Assembly (NCBI GenBank): GCA_013362785.1
Contig: JABFVM010000254.1
Location: forward strand, 1-34,184
Origin: Streptomyces sp.
GTDB taxonomy: Bacteria > Actinomycetota > Actinomycetes > Streptomycetales > Streptomycetaceae
DNA: 34,184 nucleotides
Direction: 5' to 3'
Under the pieces are notes generated by a model. The model made no database searches and was not told where the DNA came from. It saw nothing but the letters and a program-made list of their open reading frames with translations. This document shows positions 24,778-32,715 of the stretch, in pieces (the stretch's first letter is position 1; each line of letters starts with the position of its first letter). Position numbers and translations under genes: made by a program.

Positions 24778-24820
24778 CGCGCCCCTAAGGGGCGCGGGGA
24801 ACTGCGCGACCAGCCCCAAC
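24778..24820. repeat. Interspersed Streptomyces intergenic repeat with hairpin
   Basis: CGCGCCCC-TAA-GGGGCGCG is a perfect 8-bp stem, followed by GGGAACTGCGCGACCAGCCCC. From general familiarity, this 'GGGGCGCGGGGAACTGCGCGA' type of sequence recurs in many Streptomyces intergenic regions. It sits inside the transport operon, between permease and ATPase genes, where it may act as a partial terminator or mRNA-end stabiliser. Only this copy was seen in the window. Confidence 0.55.
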
Positions 24821-24875
24821 GGCGCCGGAGACGCCATACGGCACAACGCGGCACCCCCAACAGCGCACTCGGCCT

Positions 24876-25922
24876 TCACTGTCCCCTCCGAACCGGCGAG
24901 CTCTGCCGCAGCATCAGCACCAGCAGCCAGGGCGCACCCAACGTGGCGGTGACCGCACCGACCGGCAGCCCCTCGATCGGCAGCACATGCTGCACGACCA
25001 GGTCGGAGGCGAGCAGCAGCACCGCCCCGGTGAGCCCGGCCAATCCCAGCGACGTGGCGGTCGGCGGACCGGTGACGAACCGCACGATGTGCGGGACGGC
25101 CAGCGCCACGAACGTCACCGGCCCGGCGAGCGCCGCCGCCAGCGAGGCCAGCACGACAGCGAGGACGAGCAGTTGGAGCCGGGCACGGGAGGTGCGCAGC
25201 CCGAGCGCGCCCGCCGAGTCGTCCCCGAGGTCCAGCACGGCCAACTGACGGTTCATCACCAGCGCGGCGGCGAGCGCGAGCACCATGGCGCCGCCCGCTC
25301 CCCACACCTCGGTCCAGGTCCGCCCGTACACCGAACCGGATATCCACTGCAGCGAGGATCCGGCGAGCTCGGCGGGGAAGCGCACGATCATCAGGTTCAC
25401 GGCGGCGGCGAGACCGGCCTGTACGGCGAGGCCGGTGAGTACAAGGCGGGTGACCGTGAGTCCGGAACCCCAGGCGAACACGCCCAGCAGCAGGGCCGCG
25501 AGGAGTCCGCCGACGAGGGCCCCGACCGGGATCAGCGCCTGGGAGGACCCGGCGGCGATCAGCGCGACCGCGCCGAGCGAGGCGCCGCCCGTGATGCCCA
25601 TGACGTCCGGGGAGGCCAGCGGATTGCGGAACAGCCGCTGCAGCACACAGCCCGCAGCGCCCAGCCCGGCACCGGCGACGATCGCGGCCACCGACCGCGG
25701 CGCCCGGAACTGCTGGATCACCAGCACGTCGCCCGGATCGCCGAGCCCGACCAGCGCACGCAGCGCGGTGGTCGCGGGCATCGGGATCTCACCGGTCGTC
25801 AGGGACACGGTGAGTAGCACGAACAGCAGGGCCAGACCGGTCACGGCGAACAGCAGTACGCGGCGCCGGACCCGGGCACGGGCCGTGGACTTGGTTGGCA
25901 CGGAGACGACCGCGGCGCTCAT
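24876..25922 (-). CDS. FecCD-type iron-siderophore permease, second copy
   Basis: 348 residues, about ten membrane spans. The family core is clear: 'RAPRSVAAIVAGAGLGAAGCVLQ', 'NPLASPDVMGITGGASLGAV', 'LAGPVTFVALAVPHIVRF' (the coupling 'AGPxxFVxLxxPH' motif) and 'EGLPVGAVTATLGAPWLLVLM'. It pairs with the FecCD protein encoded before it to form the channel. Its ATG overlaps that gene's stop (ATGA). Confidence 0.93.
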   Translation of the reverse strand: MSAAVVSVPTKSTARARVRRRVLLFAVTGLALLFVLLTVSLTTGEIPMPATTALRALVGLGDPGDVLVIQQFRAPRSVAAIVAGAGLGAAGCVLQRLFRNPLASPDVMGITGGASLGAVALIAAGSSQALIPVGALVGGLLAALLLGVFAWGSGLTVTRLVLTGLAVQAGLAAAVNLMIVRFPAELAGSSLQWISGSVYGRTWTEVWGAGGAMVLALAAALVMNRQLAVLDLGDDSAGALGLRTSRARLQLLVLAVVLASLAAALAGPVTFVALAVPHIVRFVTGPPTATSLGLAGLTGAVLLLASDLVVQHVLPIEGLPVGAVTATLGAPWLLVLMLRQSSPVRRGQ

Positions 25923-26944
25923 CGGGCCACCCTCCGGGCCAGCAGCGCCAGCAGCGGCGCGCCCAGGAACGCGGTGACGATGCCGACCTCCAGCTCCGAG
26001 GGACGGATCACCATCCGCCCGAGCACATCGGCCGCGAGCAGCAGCAGGGGACCGGCGATCAGACAGCCGGGCACCAGCAGCCGGTGGTCGCCGCCGAGCA
26101 GCGGCCGTACGAGATGGGGTGCGGCGAGTCCGACGAAGGCGACCGGACCGGCGACCGCGACCGCGGACCCGGCGAGCAGGACGACCGCGATGCCGCCCGC
26201 CAGCCGGATCCGGGCCACCGGAACGCCGAGCGCCTGGGCCGAATCGTCGCCCAGGGCAAGGGCGTTGAGGGCGGGGGAGACGGCCAGCGCGACGACCAGA
26301 CCGAGCAGCAGGGTGGGCAGGACCGGCCACAGCACGTCGAGGGTGCGGCCGGAGAGTGACCCCGCCAGCCAGAAGCGGGCCTCGTCCAGGGTGCGCTGGT
26401 TCAGCAGCATCACCGCCGACGTCCAGGACAGCAGCACGAGTTGGAGGACGGTACCGCCCAGCGCCAGCCGTACGGCGTCGATGTCCCCGGCGCGCCGGGC
26501 CAGGGCCTGCGCGAACAGGGCGGCGCCGGCCGCACCGGCGAACGCGAACCACACGTACTGGGCAGGACTGTTGAGCTTCAGCGCGAAGATGGCGACGACG
26601 ACCGCGAAACCGGCGCCCGCGTTGATCCCCAGCGTCGTCGGCGAGGCGAGCGGATTACGGGTGATGCCCTGCGCGACGGCCCCGGCGACCCCGAGCGCGG
26701 CGCCGACCGCGAGCCCGATGACGGTTCTCGGCAGGCGCAGTCCGGTCACCACGAGGGCTTCGCGTCCGTGAGCGTTGCCGAACAGCGCGTCGGCCACCGT
26801 GCCCAGCGGCACCGAGCGGGCGCCGAGAGCGAGGCTCAGCGCGGTGCAGAGCACAAGGGCGGCCAGTCCGGCGAGGAAGAGCGGTATGTGCCTGAAGGCA
26901 CGGAAGGACACACCGATCGGTGCGCCCCGTTGAGTCGCAGTCAC
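25919..26944 (-). CDS. FecCD-type iron-siderophore permease, first gene of the iron operon
   Basis: 341 residues from the GTG at 26944. 'RLPRTVIGLAVGAALGVAGAVAQ', 'NPLASPTTLGINAGAGFAVV', 'VAGPVAFVGLAAPHLVRPLLG' and 'SELEVGIVTAFLGAPLLALL' mark the BtuCD-type permease core. No RBS precedes the GTG; a -10 element (TAAGCT) ends 8 nt before it, so the transcript is probably leaderless. An iron box overlaps the promoter. This is the first gene of a run of minus-strand genes reaching 15687, so iron repression here could control uptake and synthesis together. Confidence 0.92.
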   Translation of the reverse strand: MTATQRGAPIGVSFRAFRHIPLFLAGLAALVLCTALSLALGARSVPLGTVADALFGNAHGREALVVTGLRLPRTVIGLAVGAALGVAGAVAQGITRNPLASPTTLGINAGAGFAVVVAIFALKLNSPAQYVWFAFAGAAGAALFAQALARRAGDIDAVRLALGGTVLQLVLLSWTSAVMLLNQRTLDEARFWLAGSLSGRTLDVLWPVLPTLLLGLVVALAVSPALNALALGDDSAQALGVPVARIRLAGGIAVVLLAGSAVAVAGPVAFVGLAAPHLVRPLLGGDHRLLVPGCLIAGPLLLLAADVLGRMVIRPSELEVGIVTAFLGAPLLALLARRVAR

Positions 26945-26952
26945 AAGCCGTG

Positions 26953-26982
26953 AGCTTAGGTTAGGCTTCCTTTATGTTTCAA
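26953..26982 (-). promoter_or_regulatory. Promoter of the siderophore operon
   Basis: On the minus strand TTGAAA (26982-26977), an 18-bp spacer and TAAGCT (26958-26953). Transcription should start within a base or two of the GTG at 26944. The iron box fills the spacer and touches the -10. Confidence 0.55.
26956..26974. promoter_or_regulatory. IdeR/DmdR-type iron box (permease operon)
   Basis: TTAGGTTAGGCTTCCTTTA matches the actinobacterial iron box TTAGGTTAGGCTAACCTAA at 15 of 19 positions, with the first 12 identical. Fe2+-bound IdeR/DmdR1 should repress the operon when iron is sufficient. Confidence 0.8.
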
Positions 26983-27064
26983 CTGCTGTGGGTTCACTGT
27001 GATGTGCGCGATAGATGATCACCCGCAGCGTGTCTGCCTGGCGTTCTGAGCTTGATCGTGAGTG

Positions 27065-27083
27065 TAAGGTAAGCCTTACCTAG
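27065..27083. promoter_or_regulatory. IdeR/DmdR-type iron box (fhuF-like gene)
   Basis: TAAGGTAAGCCTTACCTAG contains the perfect palindrome AGGTAAG-C-CTTACCT and matches the iron-box consensus at 14 of 19 positions. It overlaps a probable -10 (TTACCT, 27076-27081) located 18 bp after TTGATC (27052-27057). Confidence 0.8.
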
Positions 27084-27117
27084 CCCGCCTTCGTTGAAAC
27101 CTCGCACAGGAGCACCG

Positions 27118-27963
27118 ATGTCCGTGGCCCCGACGACACCGTCGACCGGCGCCGTCGCGCATACGCTCGGTGATGTCTATGCACGGCTCACCGACCTCTG
27201 CGACGTCCTGTCCGTGCGGGTCGCCGAGCCCGGTGCCCGGGGCGTGCGGACGGGCGTCTCGGCGGCGGAACTGGTGAAGGACGAGGCCGTGCTCGACGCC
27301 TTCGTGGCGGCGGAGGCGGCCCGGATTCACGATCGCTACGGCACCGTGGCGCGCCGTCATGTCGCCGCCTCGCGTGCCCTGCACGACTACGCCTGGTCGG
27401 TCTCGCTGCTGATGAGCGGCGCCTGGTACCTCGAACGCCGCGTGCCCCGGATCCGGCCCGAGGGCCTGCGGCTGGACCTCGCCACGGCCGAGTTCACCGT
27501 GACGCCCGGCAGCGACCTCGCCTGTCTGGCCGACGACCCGGCGGCCGTCCTGCCCGGCGTGCTGACGGCCCCTCACGAGGAGGCTCTGCGTGCCGAGTTG
27601 AGGGCCGCCGTCGCCGATCACATGGGTCCGCTGCTCGACGCCATCGGCCCCCTCGCGCGCCGTGGCTCACGGGCCCTGTGGGGCATGGTCTCCGACGACC
27701 TGGTCTCCGGCATCTGGTACCTCGGCCGCACCCTGGGCCGCGAGGACGAGGCCGTGCGGGCGGCGACCCTGCTGCTGCCGACCGCGGTGGCCCCGTACCC
27801 GAGCGGCGCCGACTTCCGCCACCTCACCACGGACGACGGCCGCCGGCACCCGACGCGCACCCGCGCCGGCTGCTGCATGTACTACACGATCCGCCCCGAC
27901 GAGGCGTGCGCCACCTGCCCCCGCACCTGCGACGCGGAGCGGCTGCGCAGGCTGCAGGGCTGA
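27118..27963 (+). CDS. FhuF-like [2Fe-2S] ferric-siderophore reductase
   Basis: 281 residues from the ATG at 27118 (GGAG 5 nt upstream). The C-terminus has the FhuF cluster motif CC-x10-C-x2-C: Cys252, Cys253, Cys264 and Cys267 ('AGCCMYYTIRPDEACATCP'). The rest is helical, as in the FhuF/IucA-C-terminal family. These cytosolic proteins reduce Fe(III) in the imported siderophore so iron can be released. The gene is divergent from the uptake operon under its own iron box, which fits that job closely. It ends 4 bp before the convergent ABC exporter gene. Confidence 0.9.
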   Translation: MSVAPTTPSTGAVAHTLGDVYARLTDLCDVLSVRVAEPGARGVRTGVSAAELVKDEAVLDAFVAAEAARIHDRYGTVARRHVAASRALHDYAWSVSLLMSGAWYLERRVPRIRPEGLRLDLATAEFTVTPGSDLACLADDPAAVLPGVLTAPHEEALRAELRAAVADHMGPLLDAIGPLARRGSRALWGMVSDDLVSGIWYLGRTLGREDEAVRAATLLLPTAVAPYPSGADFRHLTTDDGRRHPTRTRAGCCMYYTIRPDEACATCPRTCDAERLRRLQG

Positions 27964-27967
27964 GTCC

Positions 27968-29722
27968 TCACTCCGCCGTCGCCAGGAACTGCGTCGCCGC
28001 CAGCTCCGCGTAGAGCGGGTCCTCGGCCACGAGTTCGCGATGGGTGCCCACCGCCCGCACCTGCCCGGCGTCCATCACCACGATCCGGTCGGCCATCGTC
28101 ACCGTCGACAGCCGGTGCGCGACGACCAGCACCGTCGTCGTGCGGGCGACATCGGCGACGGTGTCCCGCAACGCCGCCTCGTTCACCGCGTCCAGCTGCG
28201 AGGTGGCCTCGTCCAGCAGAAGCAGCCGGGGACGGCGCAGCAGGGCCCGGGCGATCGCGACGCGCTGCCGCTCCCCGCCGGACAGCTTGGTGCCGCGGTG
28301 TCCGACGAGCGTGTCCAGACCGCTCGGCAGCCGGGAGACCAGACCGTCGAGGCGGGTCGTCTTGAGCACGCGGGTGACGGCGTCGTCGTCCGCGTCGGGG
28401 TTGCCCAGCAGCAGGTTGTCCCGCAGCGAACCCGACAGGACCGGGGCGTCCTGCTCCACATAGCCGATGGCGGACCGCAGTTGGGGGAGATCCCAGTCCG
28501 CCAGGTCCCGCCCGTCGAGGGTGATGGTCCCGGCCTCGGGGTCGTAGAAGCGCTCGATGAGGGAGAAGACGGTGGTCTTGCCCGCACCCGACGGGCCCAC
28601 GAACGCGGTCATGCCCTGCGCGGGGACGGCGAACGTCACGCCGTGGTGGACGTACGGCAGGTCGTCGGCGTAGCGGAAGCGGACGTCGGCGAAGGCCAGC
28701 GCGGCGGGCTCCGCCCCGGTGGCGGGCAACGGCGCGGGCGCGGCCGCCGGTTCGGCGGGCAGCCGCAGCGCCTCCTGGATCCGGGCGAGCGCCGCCGAGC
28801 CCGTCTGGTACTGCGTGATCGCTCCCACGACCTGCTGGATCGGCGACATCAGATAGAAGACGTACAGCAGGAAGGCGACCAGTGTGCCGACATCGATCGC
28901 CCCGGTCGCCACCCGCGCCCCGCCCACCGCGAGCACCGTGATGAAGGCGATCTGCATGGCCAGCCCGGCCGTGTTGCCCGCGGCGGCCGACCACTTGGCG
29001 GCCCGTACGCTCTGCCGCCACGACTCCTCGGCGGCGTCGTGCAGGGTCCGCTCCTCCCGGTGCTCGGCCCCGGACGCCTTCACGGTGCGCAGCGCGCCCA
29101 GTATCCGCTCCAGCGAGGCCCCCATCACCCCGACCGCGTCCTGCGCCTGACGGCTGGCCCGGTTGATGCGCGGCACGATCACACCGAGGACCGTGCCGGC
29201 CGCCAGGATCACGGCGAGCGTGACCAGCAGCAGCACCGGCTCCACCAGACCCATCATCACGACCGTCGCGACCAGCGTGAGCCCGCCCGTGCCGAGGCCC
29301 ACCAGCGAGTCGGTGGTGACCTCGCGCAGCAGGGTCGTGTCAGAGGTGATACGGGCCATCAGATCGCCCGGTTCGCTGCGGTCCACGGCGGTGATGCGCA
29401 GCCGCAGAAGATACGACGACAGGGCGCGCCGCGCGCCGAGCACCACCGATTCGGCGGTGCGCCGCAGCACGTACGAGCCCAGCGCGCCCACCGCGGCGTT
29501 GGCCACGACCAGCCCGGACATCAGCAGCAGCGCCCCGGTGATGGCCCGGTCGTGGGACAGGTCGTCGATCAGGCCGCGCGCGACCAGCGGGAGGAGAAGC
29601 CCGGTGGCGCCGGTGACCAGCGACAGCACGGCGCCCACCAGCAGGGCCCATCGATGCGGCCGTACGTATCCGAGGAGCAACCGCCAGGATGGTTCGGCGG
29701 TCTGCGTCTGGGCTGTGCTCAC
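27968..29722 (-). CDS. ABC exporter half-transporter (MDR type), last gene of cytokinin operon
   Basis: 584 residues from a GTG with AAGGAG 4 nt upstream. A six-span exporter membrane domain occupies ~15-310, then the ATPase: Walker A 'GPSGAGKT' (376-383), '[10 protein letters not shown]' (480-489), Walker B 'LLLLDEATS' (500-508), and the H-loop in '[11 protein letters not shown]'. It works as a homodimer, with one transmembrane and one ATPase domain per chain. It begins 32 bp after the LOG stop on the same strand, so it is probably co-transcribed with the cytokinin genes and may export their product; its substrate is otherwise unknown. Close relatives are common drug-type exporters. Confidence 0.9.
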   Translation of the reverse strand: MSTAQTQTAEPSWRLLLGYVRPHRWALLVGAVLSLVTGATGLLLPLVARGLIDDLSHDRAITGALLLMSGLVVANAAVGALGSYVLRRTAESVVLGARRALSSYLLRLRITAVDRSEPGDLMARITSDTTLLREVTTDSLVGLGTGGLTLVATVVMMGLVEPVLLLVTLAVILAAGTVLGVIVPRINRASRQAQDAVGVMGASLERILGALRTVKASGAEHREERTLHDAAEESWRQSVRAAKWSAAAGNTAGLAMQIAFITVLAVGGARVATGAIDVGTLVAFLLYVFYLMSPIQQVVGAITQYQTGSAALARIQEALRLPAEPAAAPAPLPATGAEPAALAFADVRFRYADDLPYVHHGVTFAVPAQGMTAFVGPSGAGKTTVFSLIERFYDPEAGTITLDGRDLADWDLPQLRSAIGYVEQDAPVLSGSLRDNLLLGNPDADDDAVTRVLKTTRLDGLVSRLPSGLDTLVGHRGTKLSGGERQRVAIARALLRRPRLLLLDEATSQLDAVNEAALRDTVADVARTTTVLVVAHRLSTVTMADRIVVMDAGQVRAVGTHRELVAEDPLYAELAATQFLATAE

Positions 29723-29754
29723 GGCGCTCCTTCGGAGTCGGGCGGAGCCTCAGG

Positions 29755-30327
29755 CTACGTCGGCACCGCCCCGCGGGGCTCCTCTGTTTCCACCCCGGCC
29801 AGCCGGGCCATGACCACACGCGTCGACGCGCACACCCGCACCCGCTCCAGATCGCCGGCCCGCAGGAAGCCCTCGTCGCGCGCGTGCGTCAGAAAGGCCA
29901 GCAGCGGACGGTAGTAGCCGAACGGGTCGAGCAGCAGACACGCCTTGCGGTGCAGGCCCAGCTGCGCCCACGACAGGGCCTCGAACAGCTCCTCGGCCGT
30001 GCCCAGACCGCCCGGCAACGTCACGAAGGCGTCGCCCAGCTCGGCCATCCGTGCCTTGCGCTCATGCATGTCCGCGACGACCTGGAGCTCGGTGAGCCCC
30101 GCATGCGTGATCTCGTACGGCAGCAGGGCCCGCGGCACGACCCCGGTCACCGCGCCCCCGGCCGCCAGGGCACCGTCGGCGACCGCGCCCATGAGACCGG
30201 TGCGGGCGCCGCCGTAGACCAGCCGCATGCCCGCCCCGGCCAGGGCGCGCCCGAGCTCGGCGGCGGTGTGCAGATGACCGGGGAGATGGCCGGGAGAGGC
30301 GCCGCAGAAGACCGTCACCGCGGTCAC
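29755..30327 (-). CDS. LOG family cytokinin-nucleotide phosphoribohydrolase (FasF-like)
   Basis: 190 residues from the GTG at 30327 (GGGAG 5 nt upstream); an in-frame GTG at 30375 overlapping the previous stop is possible. Family motifs: 'VFCGASPG' (6-13), 'VYGGARTGLMGAVADGAL' (37-54), 'DMHERKARM' (86-94) and the catalytic 'LPGGLGTAEELFE' (104-116), which carries the PGGxGTxxE signature. LOG enzymes split cytokinin riboside monophosphate into the free active base and ribose 5-phosphate; the older name is 'lysine decarboxylase'. Its place behind isopentenyltransferase and cytokinin dehydrogenase supports the cytokinin role rather than general nucleotide salvage. Confidence 0.9.
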   Translation of the reverse strand: MTAVTVFCGASPGHLPGHLHTAAELGRALAGAGMRLVYGGARTGLMGAVADGALAAGGAVTGVVPRALLPYEITHAGLTELQVVADMHERKARMAELGDAFVTLPGGLGTAEELFEALSWAQLGLHRKACLLLDPFGYYRPLLAFLTHARDEGFLRAGDLERVRVCASTRVVMARLAGVETEEPRGAVPT

Positions 30328-30365
30328 GGCGGCTCCCGTGGTCGCGTCCGGTCCGGTTCCGGCGG

Positions 30366-31694
30366 TCAGGCCCACAGTCCGTACCCCCTGGTCAGGATGT
30401 GGTGCGGGTCGTAGCGGTCCTTGGCGCGGACGAGTTCCGGCCAATCGGGGCCGAAGTGGGCGTGCCAGTCGTCGGGCGTCATGGGCAGCGCCGAGACCGG
30501 GTGGAGGAAACCGCCGACGGTCGTGGCCCGCTCGTACAGCGTGCGGTTGGCCGCCACCAACTGCCGTACGACGCCCGGCCGGTCGGGCGGTGCCGTGCGC
30601 ATCAGGGAGAGCAGGCAGAGGAGTTCGCCCGCGGGCCTGCGCAGCAGAGGGGCGTGCAGGGCGCGGCCGGACAGCGGGCGGAGCTGGACCGTTCCGCAGG
30701 TACGCAGGCCGCGCTGGGCGTCCTCGGCGAGCAGGGCCGGGACGAAGGAGGCCACGGCCTGCTCGGGGAGCAGCAGGGTGAGCCACGGGTGCGGGCGCTG
30801 CCACTCGCCCGTGGCGCGCAGCAGCCGTTCGTCGCGGTCGAGGCGGTGCAGATATTCGGCGTACGACAGGTCCGCGATCTCCTCGGTGTCGCGGTCGTGG
30901 TCGAGGTCGCCGACCAACAGCTCGTCGTCGGCGGGCGGTTGGCCGCAGCACGGCGGGTCGGCGTGCGGCGCGACCGCCTCGATCATGTACTGCCAGCCGC
31001 CGCCGATCGCCGGTCGCGCCTGCCCCGTGACATGGCTGAAGCGCGCGTCGCGGGCCAGTCGCCGCTGGTCGGTGAGGTAGCCGGCGGGGGAGTCGTGGTA
31101 GAGGCGGTAGCGGCGCACCCGGGTCGGGGCGGGCACCAGGGCGAGGGTGGCGCTGACGATCAGCGCACACTGGCCGAGGCCCGCCAGGACGGCGCGGAAC
31201 AGGTCCGGACGCCGGTCGGGCGCACAGGTCAGATGCTCGCCGGTGCCCGTGACGACCTCCAGCTCCCGCACCCGGTCGGCGACCAGCCCGTGCCGGTGGC
31301 TGGAGCCGCCGAAGCCGCCGGTGCTCAGCACCCCGCCGACGCTGCCGCCGAGGTGGTCGGGCAGCACCGGGGGTGTGAGCCCTTCGGCGAGGGCGGCCCG
31401 TACGACAGCGCGCCACGACGCTCCGGCCCCGGCGATCAGCGTCCGTTCACGCGGTATACAGCGCACCTCGTTCAGCGCGGTCATGTCGACGACGTAGCCG
31501 CCGTGCGCCTGCCCCTGCCCGTACAGCGCCTGTCCGCCGCCGCGGGCGGACACCGGCAGTCCGTGCGGACCGGCGAAGCAGAGGATTTCCTGTACGACCG
31601 CGGCGGACGGGGCGGTGAGGACGCCGAGCGGACGCGAGCCGACGATATGGCCGAAATCGACGGCCGCCTCCTGCACGACCGGAGTTCCGTTCAT
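30366..31694 (-). CDS. Cytokinin dehydrogenase-like FAD flavoprotein (FasE-like)
   Basis: 442 residues. The FAD-binding PCMH domain is at ~15-190 ('GLPVSARGGGQALYGQGQA', 'GASWRAVVRAALAEGLTPPV', 'LPDHLGGSVGGVLSTGGFGG'), then the substrate domain, ending 'KDRYDPHHILTRGYGLWA' as in plant CKX ('DPxxILxxG'). The catalytic Asp of CKX is conserved (Asp113). The residue that in plant CKX is the FAD-linking His of 'GHS' is Gln55 here ('GGGQA'), so flavin should be non-covalent. The expected reaction is oxidative removal of the N6 side chain of cytokinins. It has no signal peptide, so it acts in the cytosol. Its ATG overlaps the ipt stop (ATGA). Confidence 0.85.
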   Translation of the reverse strand: MNGTPVVQEAAVDFGHIVGSRPLGVLTAPSAAVVQEILCFAGPHGLPVSARGGGQALYGQGQAHGGYVVDMTALNEVRCIPRERTLIAGAGASWRAVVRAALAEGLTPPVLPDHLGGSVGGVLSTGGFGGSSHRHGLVADRVRELEVVTGTGEHLTCAPDRRPDLFRAVLAGLGQCALIVSATLALVPAPTRVRRYRLYHDSPAGYLTDQRRLARDARFSHVTGQARPAIGGGWQYMIEAVAPHADPPCCGQPPADDELLVGDLDHDRDTEEIADLSYAEYLHRLDRDERLLRATGEWQRPHPWLTLLLPEQAVASFVPALLAEDAQRGLRTCGTVQLRPLSGRALHAPLLRRPAGELLCLLSLMRTAPPDRPGVVRQLVAANRTLYERATTVGGFLHPVSALPMTPDDWHAHFGPDWPELVRAKDRYDPHHILTRGYGLWA

Positions 31695-32461
31695 GCCACA
31701 CGCTCCAGCGCGCCGAGGCCCGACTCCGATTCCGGGACCGTACCTTCGAAAATTTCGCTGAACACCCGGTGCTGGAGAAATCCGTGCTCCGCGTGCCGTT
31801 CGGCGATCAGCGCGGTGATCCGTTTCCGCACGTGCTCGGGGATGTGTTGCTCGTCGATGCTCCCGACGTCGAGGGAATACTTCGCGCAGCATTCGAGAAC
31901 GGCCTCGAATCCGTTGACCGAGGCTGCCAGGAACCGTCGGCGCGGATCGCGCCAGAGCGCGGCCAGTTCATGGAGGAGGCCGGGACCGCAGGCGCCCGGG
32001 GTGAGCATCTCGTGAGCCCGGCGGGTCAGGGCGGCGACGTATTCGTCGCGCGCGGGCAGCGGGAGCAGACGGACCGTCAGCCGCCAGGACAGCTCGGGCC
32101 GGCGCGCGCACAGCTCCCGCAGCAGCGAGATCGAGCCACCCTCGACGAGCACCAGCGGGTGTGTGCGGGCCAGCCGCTCCACCAGCGCGACCAGCGCGTC
32201 CGTCGCCTCGGCCGCGGGCAGGTCGCCGTCGGCGAACGTCCGGTCGCCGAGCCAGTGCCGGTGCACACCGGGCACGTCGGCCCCGGCACGGGCACTGGTG
32301 GTGGCCAGGTCGGTGAAGCACTGCAGTCGGTCCGCGACGACGATCGGGGCACCGGTCGCCCGGGCCAGCTCGGTGGCCGCCGCGCTCTTGCCGACCCCGG
32401 TCGGCCCGGCGATCAGATGGACTGACGGGCGGGCGACGGGATGCGTTTCACTTTTGGCCAT
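31691..32461 (-). CDS. ipt: Adenylate isopentenyltransferase, cytokinin biosynthesis (FasD/Tzs-like)
   Basis: 256 residues from the ATG at 32461 (GGGGAG 7 nt upstream). It opens with the P-loop 'HLIAGPTGVGKSAAATELA' (15-33), followed by 'VADRLQCFTDL' (42-52), where Asp44 matches the catalytic base of Agrobacterium Ipt/Tzs ('LDRVQC'), and 'LVLVEGGSISLLRELC', matching 'LILEGGSTSLLN'. The C-terminal half follows Ipt ('LLHELAALWRDPRRRFLAASVNGFEAVLECCAKYS', positions 180-220). It lacks the tRNA-binding insert of MiaA and is shorter, so it should prenylate AMP/ADP/ATP with DMAPP or HMBDP rather than tRNA. First gene of the cytokinin operon. The 3' end is AT-richer than neighbours, hinting at transfer. 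Confidence 0.9.
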   Translation of the reverse strand: MAKSETHPVARPSVHLIAGPTGVGKSAAATELARATGAPIVVADRLQCFTDLATTSARAGADVPGVHRHWLGDRTFADGDLPAAEATDALVALVERLARTHPLVLVEGGSISLLRELCARRPELSWRLTVRLLPLPARDEYVAALTRRAHEMLTPGACGPGLLHELAALWRDPRRRFLAASVNGFEAVLECCAKYSLDVGSIDEQHIPEHVRKRITALIAERHAEHGFLQHRVFSEIFEGTVPESESGLGALERVA

Positions 32462-32715
32462 GACGGGACTCCCCTTCCGCTGGGTGTGCCGGAAAGCGCT
32501 TTTCACGCTACGCACCCGAGCCCCACGTACTCACCCAGCGATGTGCCCGGATCGGGCAAAGAGACAGCCATCTTCTTGTGGGTTTGTTAAAGGTTCAAGC
32601 GCATGGCGTGAGGCCTATAACTCCGGGCAGCTAATTGAGATGTGAGGCAGCGTCAGGAGCGTCCTCTTAACGAATTCTTGACGTGCCGCGATGAACCGAC
32701 TGCAGAGGATTCCGT
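32462..32715. other. AT-richer divergent promoter region between ipt and transketolase-like gene
   Basis: The stretch around 32560-32690 is visibly lower in GC than the surroundings. On the plus strand TTCAAG-N16-TATAAC (32594-32621) and TTGACG (32678-32683) are possible promoter parts. On the minus strand a TAGCGT (-10-like) lies near 32508-32513. No dyad stood out as an operator. Both flanking genes must be started from here. Confidence 0.45.

Noticed and set aside
31691..32461. tRNA dimethylallyltransferase (miaA)
   Set aside because: The protein is shorter, lacks the tRNA-binding insert, has the Ipt-style DRxQC motif and is coupled to cytokinin genes.
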